From Pegea sp. RAD2-039 (lineage: Eukaryota > Chordata > Thaliacea > Salpida > Salpidae): 64,000 bases of DNA. The notes under the pieces are model-generated. The model made no database searches, was not told the origin of the DNA, and was given only the letters and a program-made list of their open reading frames with translations. The stretch spans positions 682,001 to 746,000 of the forward strand of contig JAQGEQ010000213.1 of the NCBI GenBank assembly GCA_034620365.1, written 5' to 3'. Of this stretch, positions 50,550 to 61,000 are shown piece by piece (within the stretch, counting starts at the first letter, position 1; each line of letters opens with the position of its first letter). The position numbers and the translations under genes are program-made.

Positions 50550-52870
50550 ATGAGTCACACTTTTGAAGATGAATCAGCTTTTTTGATTGTAGATTTGGAT
50601 GATATTTCTAATTGTAAATATGATTTCAATTTTAGGTGTACTGATACAAGATTTACTTATTACACCAATTATGGAAAAAGATTTCTAAAGTTAGAATTTT
50701 CTACAGTCTTAGTGTTGATAATTTATAGATGATACAACGATTACTATAAAAAATAGCAACTTGAAAAAAGGAATCTAAAATTTATAAATCAGGAAGATTA
50801 CTTAAATATAAAGTTTGCTAAATTTTTAATGGGATAAAGAAACTGTTATTATAAAACATCGATTATATTTCAAATGTTTCTATCATTAAGCTTTTCTTTT
50901 ACCAACATTTTTTACAGAGTTAAAGTCTCTTCAGAAAATGAAATTAAAAATATCATAGCAGAAAAAATCACTACGTTTTATGATAAATCAAAAATTTTAC
51001 AACATTTGAAGTTTCGAAAGATTGAAAAGTTTTTCTTAACAAAGGTAAATAAAACTTTTATTTTAAAGAAATTATTTCTAATTTCTTACACACTATCTAA
51101 AATGCTGCAATACTTTATTTTTTTAAAATTTTGAAATGATTAACTTTTTATAGCAGTTACAATAAAGTATAATAGAAAATCGATAAATATTTTTCAAAGA
51201 TTTTGTATATCCGAAATCATGTAAATTTATCTTTATTGCTTGTATAAGCTAATTTTATCCATATACAGGAAATCACGACTAAGATATCTAAGGAGTGTAA
51301 TTTTGAGAAAATATTTAAAGAGATAAAGCCATCTTCAATTTTGATCAAAGGTAGACAAGTAAAATGTAAAGATCAGTACATTGCTACACTAGCAACATCC
51401 AGACCAAACATTCCAACAGCAATTCCTTCAACTATGAAAGTTATACTATGTCCTTTGTATGTTTATTTTTGTCGATTAATTTTTACTGAGCTAAATTTGA
51501 AAAACTAAGATTTAACTCTTTTAAAATCCTTTCATATAATAAATAAGGCTTTGAGTAAACATAAATTTTATTTGCTATAAATAATGATAATAAAGATAGT
51601 AATTAAATTATTTAATTGTAATAAGATTGCAAAAATTTATAACTTTAGAGTTAAATATAATCTACAGCCGATTTATTTAATCCTTACTTAATTAATATTA
51701 CTATGATTATTGTTTGTTTCAATTATTTTATAAAAACTTTTTCAGTTTCGTTTATACCATTTTTTATCTCACAAAAACAGTACTGTATATATTTGTTTTC
51801 TTTAAACTAAATCTAAATATGTCACTTGCAATAGTTGTAAAGGAAGAGGATTTAAATCTTGTTACAAATGTGATGAACACATCAATTATTTCTGTTATCA
51901 ATGCAGAGGATGCGTCAAAAAGGTGTTTCAAGTTTTATACTAATATTGCTTATGAATAACATACATTTTTTAAAGGTCTTCTAGGATTTTAAAGAAATAA
52001 CTAATAAAATGCAAACAATTAGTTTCGATTTTTATTTAGTTTTTATTTAAAAATATTAAAATAATTTTGAGTTTATTAGAAAATTGTTAACGAAAGTTTT
52101 AAAAAATATTCAATCGATAAAATCTTATATATTTATAAGTAATTTGTTCTTGAGAAATTGAAAATTGATTTATTAAATATAAAATAATTGTATATTTTCA
52201 GTCACCAGACCAAATAAAACATTGTAAAGATGATAATTGCTCTATCAAAACAGGGTTTGTATCTGATACAGCTTTTAATTATATTTTGAAAATGAAAACC
52301 TTTTTGATAGAATTTGTGAACCTGGTGAAAGTCACGGACATTGTAGCCGATGTTACGGTAAAGGGAAGATGTATCAATATGTTCAAATACAAACCAAAGA
52401 GTAAACACTAAACGAAATTTTTATAATTTTGTGTTATCATGCAAAACATTTACATGATTTATCTAACTTTTAGGTCAAGAAAAGAAAGTATCTCTTATCG
52501 TTTACATGAAGGTTTGCAGTATGAAGTAACATTTCCTAAACTTCATAAAAATTTGGTGGATAATTTTCAAGGAAAAATTGTATATGATATTCCAGCCTAT
52601 AAAAACCATAAACATTTTATTGATAGCAACACTGTAGAACGTTTTAAAGAGGATAAAAGAAGTTTCAAAGTTATTTTTTTAAATTACTAAAATTCAAATC
52701 ATATTTAATATATTTTCATTTTATATAATTTTGATTTTATTTTTTAGGAATTTTCTATTGAGCTTGTACCAGTTTTTCAAGTTATCATTAGTTGGAAAAA
52801 TAATTTTGTTGTATTCTATGTTATTGGTTTTAATAACTATATTTATGTGGACAAATTTCCTCTTAATTAA
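50550..52870 (+). CDS. SSUH2: SSUH2 homologue, CxxCxGxG zinc-finger protein
   Basis: Eight exons (50550-50635, 50918-51044, 51269-51456, 51835-51922, 52202-52254, 52311-52400, 52474-52669, 52748-52870) join with matching phases to give 316 aa (human about 350). The match rests on the order of features. An N-terminal helical region aligns with the family. The DnaJ-like cysteine motif CPFCKGRGFKSCYKC is created exactly across the exon 3/4 junction. CYQCRGC and HCSRCYGKGKM follow. The C-terminal beta segment IELVPVFQVIISWKNNFVVF continues into NNYIYVDKFP, against IELIPLTEVHYWYQGKTYVY in the human protein. The family is linked to C. elegans ssu-2 and to human tooth development; molecular function is poorly known. 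The zinc-finger set is smaller than usual: only one complete CxxCxGxG plus degenerate ones. An acceptor-like GATTATTCAG lies 20 bases upstream of the ATG. Confidence 0.88.
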
Positions 52871-54024
52871 TTTCTTAATCGTTTTTTCTTTTATTTTCAT
52901 CTTAAATTTAAACTTTTTATCACTGCTATTTCATTACTTTCTTATATTGTGAATACTTGAATAATTAAAAATGTTATGAATGGATTTTGTGCATGTTTTA
53001 TTGATTTGTCTTTTAGTACTAAATAATTTAATTCTTTTTAAACAAATAAAATCTAAAACAACTTTCTTCAACATCGTTTATCTAATAAGACTGTAAAATG
53101 TAGTCAAACGCTAGCATCACGTAATTGATAAGTTTATTTTCAAACGCGATACAAAGCTTTCATGGTCAAGCTTTTATTACGTGCTTTAACTTTTATTTTA
53201 ATTTGTTGTTATCAATACGAATTGTAACGAATTATCTGAACGAAAGTTTTATTTAATTTAATTTTAATCAAAAAGTCATTAAAGAAAATATTGTTATGAA
53301 CAAGCAATTAACCACTTGATTGTTTTTAGAGCTTGTCTAGTGTCTATTAACATAAACTTATTATACAAATTTAATCTTGTACAACTTTTCTATTCTCATA
53401 AAACTGTTTGAGAACAATAAATGTTTCATATATTTATAAAACTTTCTTTTTGTTAAAGTTTAAAATACATGACAGAAAAAAGTATTTTGTTAATTAATAA
53501 CTAAACAACAAATGCTAGCTACCAGAAGAATAAGGTGAAATAAAACTTTAATAAAAATTTTGAATTTAAATTTTAAAATTCAAAGTTACGCTATAATCGA
53601 TCTTTATGGTTTTATTTCTTAAATTTTATAAGTTAAGAGAATTGTAAAGTAAATACAAAAACTTTGTTTGTTGATAGATAATTAAATATTAACGAAGCAA
53701 ATTCGATGGACACATAAGTTGTATGTACAATTTGTCTTTTCTTGTATTAGAATGAGCATGAATGTAAAAAGAAAGATTTTATCTTGTAAACGGAGGCTAT
53801 AGAAGATTTATATTCGCTCAATTTGTATTCTATTTGTGTGGCTAAATATTAATAGCAACTAATGTAAATTTATAATATTTGAATAATTAAGTTTAGGAGA
53901 GACCAAGTTTTTAAAGTAAAGTAATATTTAGTAAAATAAAGTTTTAGGTAACTACTTCTTGAAAACGTTAAATTTGTGGTCTGAAATTTTTTACATCTCA
54001 ACAAAGAGCTGGATTTTGTTAAAC
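52871..54024. other. SSUH2-SLC51A intergenic region
   Basis: AT-rich; no gene seen. A first non-coding or coding exon of SLC51A could lie in its 3' part. Confidence 0.4.
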
Positions 54025-56942
54025 ATGAATATCAGTTGTAGAATCACTGCTCCATTTTCTCAGGATTTTTCTGCAGGTTTGTCTACTATTATATTTAAAA
54101 AAGTAAATAAGCACCCATGTTTCTGCTTAATATTCCTAAACTTTCTCAAATTTTCAATAGTTATTTGTATTAATATCGTTAAAGTTTTTTATGAACACCT
54201 TACTTTTGCAACTTTACTTTTCTATTGAAAATATGAGGCAGACATGATGCTTCAGTTATATCATATTGATGTAATGAATAATTATGATGTTTAATCTCCA
54301 AGTTTGAAACTAGTTTTTTTACAGATATTTATGACGAGTGGGGAGCGGCTGGAGTTATCTATTTAGCAATTCCTGTTCTTTTTTCATGTGTATCTCTTGC
54401 AATTTATGTTGAGAATGTAGTATACATTTTAAGAAAGTCGAATTCAAAGGATTTAAGAAATTCATTGCTTTGGCTGCTAGGAACACATCCAGTTAGCCTA
54501 CTTTCTATATACCACTAGCTAATAAATTATAAAAATAAACAGCTGAACTTAATAATAATATAATATAAATGATAATCTAACATAAAGTTACAAGCTTTCT
54601 AAAATGTATTAACAGAATTTATAGTTAAGCTATTAACTCATATATATATATATATATATTATTATTATATATTAACTTATAATGCGGTTATTTACTATCT
54701 TGGAAAGTGATTTAATGAGCAAAATAAGTTTAAATCTCTAACAGTAAGAACATTATACCCAAATAGTAATTCGGTTTCTGATATATATTGATAACTTAAC
54801 TTTATTAATAGTTTAGATACTTTATGATTGATTTGATACAACTTTAAGTAAGCCAACGTTTTTAAACTCAGTTCTATGTTTATAAATTTGGAATGAAAAC
54901 TGAATTGCTAATTTTATCATTAGACCTTTATTAAAATATTTAAGCAATAGCTCAGAGCCCAAAAAAAGTCAAAAGTATGTGAGGGTCGAAACTAAGAGAA
55001 AGATTTTTTCTAATATAAAAGCAACCGAATGGAAAATTGTCTGCTCCTGGAAAACTCACCACAAACCTAATTTAAAAGGATGTTTAGAAGTCTCTAAATT
55101 AAATATTAAGGTATAAAAAACACTTTCTATATTTCGATTATTACTCAAAAGAGACCAAGTCTCTAGATCCACAACTAAGAAGGTAAAGACTGTTAAGATC
55201 TTGAGAACCAATGTATAATGTCTTCTCAATTCAAATTTTTATACAACTAATCAGCAATACAACTTTGCAAACTATTTTTTTAAAAAGTTTAGTTTTTATT
55301 TTCAGGCTATCATCTGTATTGCCACTATTGGGGTTTTTATTCCAAGATCGCTTATATACCTTACTTTTATGTTCAATATATATTTTGCATATGCAAATTA
55401 CAAATATTATTACCTAATAATGGTATTCGCTGGAGGCTCAAAAGCTTTCGTTGAAAAAAGTTCAGCAATACCCATAAAAACTAATCTTGTTCCTTGCTGT
55501 TGTTTATTTTGCTTACCGAAAATCTACAACTCTGTGTAAGTACCGTTTTTCTTGTTTGTTTAAACTCATACATCATGTATCAAATATTTTACAAAATAAC
55601 TTAGATCTTGCTTTAATCAATAATTTTTTTCAGAAAACTTGATTTCATTGATAGATAAATAAGATGAATTAAATGTTTGTTTAATTTGTTATATACGAAA
55701 ATTTTTACCAGTCAGTATTTATTAGGAAAACAGTCGATGTAGCAAAATGGCTTATTTTTCAAAACGTAATCTGCACCCCTTTCTATGGTGCCCTGACTGT
55801 GGTGTTGAAATCTGATAACAAGCTCTACAGTTTAACGGTTAGTTAGAAAAAATATGATAAATTCTGCGGAGCAAAACACTTGTTGAATATAACTGTTTTA
55901 ATCAATTGACAAAAATAAAGTTAAAGAAAAACTTTTAATGTAGTTTTAATAATAATTTTATAACAATTTATATCTTTTTGATGTTAACTATTCCAGGGTC
56001 CGAGCAGTTCTTTCTACCTGTCATTATTTAACAGCCTTTCTTCATTGTTTTCTATATATGGGTTTAAAATGATTTCAGTTTTCACAAAGCAGATACAAGG
56101 TTTAGATTTCATTGTACCGCCTAAAAAATTAAAAAAAAATACTAAGTGAAATACTATTTAGAATTTCAAAAAATACATCTACTTTAAAAAATAATTTGTA
56201 TAATTCTTCAAAACTTTTTAAAGACCTACTAAATGTTCTACTTGAGAAATAAATTTCATAGATTAAAATGCTTAAACACTAATATAATCAAACTAGTAAA
56301 CTTATAAGATTTTCGATTAACTAGGAATGGAACAGATGCATAAAGTTAAAGGAAAAACACTTTGCATGCAGCTAACAATGATAGTTATAGGATTTGAAGG
56401 AATTATATTTAATGCAATTGGTTCATTTGGAGCTTTTCCATGTAAACCACCATTTGCATTTAATACTCGTAGCAAAGGTAAATTAGCAAATAATTAGTTT
56501 GCGACTTGTTGTTAGCAAAACTTTAGTTTTAATTGAATGAAATAATGAGTTTTATACAAGTTATAAATCTTCCTAAAACTTATTTTTTAGCTTTCAACAA
56601 CTATGCCGTGATACTACAATGCTTTTTACTTATGCTACCCATGCGTAAATTTTACAGGTAACATGTAATTCCATTGATCTTTTAATTTTTAACATAATTG
56701 CAAATAAAATTAGGAGAAGCCAAGATGTTCAACAACAACATATTTTAACCGACGAAGTTGACCTTGAAAGAAATAATGAATTTTATAACGTAACAGCTGA
56801 TAATCCTGAAGAAGCTGGAAATAACGTAGAATCTAAATCAGTTTCTACCAATTTAAATCAACAAAATAATTATGGTAGTAACGGTGAGTTTCTAACTATT
56901 AACGATGATATCAGTGGACATGGAAACAGCTCTTCGATATAA
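54025..56942 (+). CDS. SLC51A: Organic solute transporter subunit alpha
   Basis: Ost-alpha pairs with Ost-beta to move bile acids, steroid conjugates and other organic solutes across basolateral membranes. Eight exons (54025-54076, 54325-54491, 55306-55535, 55726-55837, 55997-56099, 56325-56477, 56591-56657, 56714-56942) join in phase to give 370 aa (human 340). About seven hydrophobic segments are seen, starting with AGVIYLAIPVLFSCVSLAIY and the FIPRSLIYLTF helix. The family Cys cluster appears as PCCCLFCLPK after GGSKAFVEKS, and GSFGAFPCKPPF precedes the last helix. The C-terminal ~75 residues are hydrophilic and Asn/Glu-rich, longer than in human. No Ost-beta gene is in the window. The broader family includes TMEM184; the Cys cluster favours Ost-alpha. 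The start is the first ATG in a short first exon and is less sure than the rest. Confidence 0.88.
54639..54659. repeat. AT dinucleotide microsatellite
   Basis: About ten TA units lie in intron 2 of SLC51A. Confidence 0.9.
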
Positions 56943-58085
56943 ACTTTGGATACCTCATTTATGTTTCAACTGAACTTTGAATATATATTTCGCATTATGT
57001 GACACTTTTCATTTTGTTTTTGATGGAATTTAGCAAACTTGTATTGTACATAAACTGAATGTTCCACATATCTTGTAGTATTCACTTAAACTTTAGAAAT
57101 AATGAGAAAGGATTTTTGAAAACTGAATTAATTTCCAATCTTAATATTTTTTTTAATTATAAAAATCTCACAGAATTTGAATTACATGAGTTTAATAGCT
57201 TATTAAATAAGTATAAGTTTGGTTTAAACACTGTTTGGTTTCTTTATATTATCTTATAAATGATTGTTTTATTTTCAAGCTTTTAAAATTAGTAGCTAAC
57301 TTATAACTAGAAATTTGTAAGTGTATAACTTACTTTAAACCGCTTTGGTCATAGTTAAAAATAAGTTCAAAACTAAAATCTAGCACTTAATAATTCTTTT
57401 TTCATATGGTTTAAAGTTTAGAAAATTATCTTATTGACTAATAACCTAAAGAACTAAGTATTTAAATATCTATACTACAATTATCAATATAACGAGTATG
57501 ACCCTTATAATTTCGAACTATGCTAGATACATCACTAAATAAATTCTAGAAAAGTGGTTAGAAAAAAGAATCATAGGTTAGAAAAATTGTTTTGACAAAA
57601 CTTCGTTAATGTGATGATAACATTATAGAATTTTCAATCTTCCTTTTGATTTGTCATTCCACAAATATTACACAAGAAATAGACTTCCTTTTGAATATAC
57701 TTCCTAGCTAGAATAAAAAAATGATTGATGAGGAAAAGCTAACGTGATGTATTAATAGTCACCGTCAGAATTGTTTGTTAAATAGGAAAGGAAATATGTC
57801 AAATGGATTAGTTTTAGACTAAATCAAAAGGAAAATTCGATTATAAACTAAAATGTGACTTTGTTTATGAGATGTACTTAATGTAGTCAAATATGTTTGT
57901 CACCATCTATTATATGCTGTAGCTTAGTTCAGTATAATCATAACAAAAAGTTAGTTGAACTGAATTAGCAGCACTTTATGTTTATTTACTGAATATAGAT
58001 ATAGATTGTCATGATTATAAGCTATTATTATACTTTGCAGATCAATTTTTTTATGATCACAATTGACAGGTAATTAACAGTAAAA
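56943..58085. other. SLC51A-TSR/EGF intergenic region
   Basis: AT-rich; no gene recognised. Short open frames here lack any motif. Confidence 0.4.
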
Positions 58086-61000
58086 ATGATTAAATGGGCT
58101 TGGTTATTAATCATTTTTCTACAAATGAATGAAAACCGTGCTCAGAGGTAAATATTTTCCACATTGTATCACCTACTTTTTAATAAGTCAATCTAAAAAT
58201 TTTAGTCATTTAAAAAGTATAAGATCTCATCAAAATAATTACCGTTTGTATAGAATCTAAACTTGAGTAAACAATTAATTCCTTTTACTTTTTTACTTTT
58301 TTCAGTACCATAATTCCCACCCCTGTCACCCTATGTGAACCATGTCAGTGGGTATGGGGTGCATGTAGTGAAAGCTGTGGAGTTGGCTTGCAATCTCCTA
58401 ATGTCACTAAATCTCAGAGTGACTGTGGAAAATGCAATTTACCTCCTTCGCGAGAATGCAACAGAACAAATTGCAACTGTAAGTAAAAATCACAGTTTAT
58501 ACTAAAACTTTTATATATTTAACATCTACACAACGTATTACGATTTAGTTTTATTATACAATCAGTAAGTCTTGCAAACAAATCTAGTGATGTATTAAAT
58601 ATCTTTTTATAAATCTTTTTATAGTTTTGATTTTATTCATTTTAGCAGCTTGCACTTTAGAAGAATGGAGTATATGGAGTGAATGCTCAGAATCTTGTGG
58701 TTCTGGTCAGAGGTCTCGTTTTAGAAACGTCACAAGCCTAGAAGACGGCAATTGTATTGAGCCTCTTGTGGAGATTGAGACATGTAATACACAATGTTGT
58801 CCTCAAAATTGTAGCTGGTCACAATGGGCATCTAGTGGGTCTTGTTCGAAAACTTGCGGTACAGGAGATTTAAATCGAACAAGATCTATTGAAACTGCAT
58901 CAAGCTGTGGCGGTTTTAATTGTACCGGGCTAACTAGTAGCTCCATACAATGCAATACCCAATGTTGTCCAGTTGACTGTCAGTGGGGCAACTGGACTGA
59001 CTTTGGAGTCTGTTCAGCTCTTTGTGGTAATGGAACACAAATAAGATCGCGAGAAATTCTTACACCTAGTAGTTGCGGTGGTAGAAATTGTAGTGGCTCT
59101 TTTATGGAATCCGAAAGTTGTAATACTCACTGTTGTGTTGTTGATTGTAGCTGGGGAGAGTGGGCTGAATATGGAGCGTGTTCTAAGCCATGTGGTTCAG
59201 GTGTAAAAACAAGAAACAGAATTGTTGATGTGAGTTCGCAATGTGGGGGGAAAGTTTGTATTGGTGCCACAACTGAAGAAACAACTTGTAACACGCAATT
59301 TTGTCCAATTGATTGTCAATGGAACAATTGGACAAGCTGGGATGAATGCTCAGTTACTTGTGGTTTTGGAACTCAAAAAAGATTGAGAAGTGTAAGTGTT
59401 GAAGCAAAATACAGTGGGAATCAATGCATTGGCTCTAATTTCGAAATAAGGTTGGTTATTTAATGTTTCACTATTATTTTAGCAAGAGACCTTTCGAATA
59501 TTTTTGCTCTAATCAAAAATTCTTTTCAAAAAATTGAAAACATAAAAGATTAAACGTAATTTTTAATTAGTTTGTTTTTTGGTTTATCAACTTAAAATAA
59601 GTCAATTTAAAAAAATTTTTAATCTGTTATTTTTGTAGAAACTGCAACAAAAGCTGTTGTAAAGCTGATTGCGCCTGGAGTGATTGGTCTTCATGGAGCA
59701 AGTGGGTTTTTATAAAAGGATAATTCAGAAGATTACTAACATATCTTCAAACAGTTGCAGCAAGATTTGTGATGGAGGAGTCAAGACTCGCTCTCGAGAG
59801 ATTGAAATTGATGGAGGATGTGGTGGAGTGTTGTGTGAGGTAGAAGACGCCACAGAAGAAGAAAGCTGCAACGAAAACTGCTGCCAAGGTTAAAATTGAA
59901 CAAATTGGCAAATTATACAGCTCAGTTTAAACTATCAACAGTGGATTGTCTTTTTTCACAATGGGGATCTTGGAGTCTTTGTTCAGCTTCATGTGGAGCT
60001 TCAGGTGTAACACATCGGGTTAGAAACATCACACATCTAGCAAGTTGTGGAGGTAAAAATTGTGAGGGAAGCGACCAAGAAAAGAAACTCTGTAATGTGT
60101 TCTGCCTCAACAATGGAACTATTGATGAAGAATCCAACAGTTGTGAATGTGCTTCGGGATGGACTGGTGATTGTTGTGATCAGGGTGAATAAAAAACCTC
60201 TTAATGGTCGGAAAGATATTTGTTTTTTTTATGGCATAGACTCTTAAAACAATTATAAGATTTTAGTTTATGGCATATTTTTACTTTACGTTTTTTAATC
60301 TTATATGTAATTCGTTTGCAAAATTTGTTGTAGATGAAGACGAATGTGAAATGGGCACTCATAATTGCAATGATTTGGCAACTTGCACAAACACAGCTGG
60401 AAGCTTTAGTTGCTCTTGTATTGAAGGATTTACTGGTGATGGATATAGCTGTGAAAGTAAGTTAGATAATCTGAAAGTATAATTTGTAATTTGTAAGTTT
60501 TAAGGCTTTTGAAATTTGTTCAGCAGTAAGTAAATAAATTCATCTTAATTATGTTGATACTGTATATAGTAGAAGTAGATATCTTTATTGAATTAATATC
60601 TAAATATATAAGATATGAGGTCAAGTAAAGATCATCAGCATTTTAATTCAGACATAAATGAATGTTTATACTCTGACAACAGCTGTGATGACTTTGCAAG
60701 CTGCACTGACACATTTGGTAGTTACAAATGTACTTGCTTATATGGTGATAATGGAAGCAAGAATGATTGTAAAGGTTTGTCTGTAGAAGCTTAAATAGGA
60801 TAAATTATAAATTGTAATCCTTATTAATCAGCGATTAATGACTGTGTTGCTGAAGAAAATGGTTGTGACAGTAACGCTGAGTGCTTCTATCGTAATACAA
60901 CAGTCGAGTGTGTGTGCAAAACTGGCTATAAAGGAGATGGATTTATCTGCACAGGTTTCTTACATGTTTATAACAATCTTAAAAGGTGCATTTATCTTTT

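Noticed and set aside
50636..50732. Continuation of SSUH2 exon 1 to residue 70
   Set aside because: An AG|GTGTAC donor at 50635 gives the phase needed by exon 2; the longer frame ends without a matching donor.
51714..51959. 81-aa frame starting upstream of SSUH2 exon 4
   Set aside because: The Cys-rich reading in another frame, entered at the ATAG acceptor, restores CxxCxGxG; this frame is a shadow.
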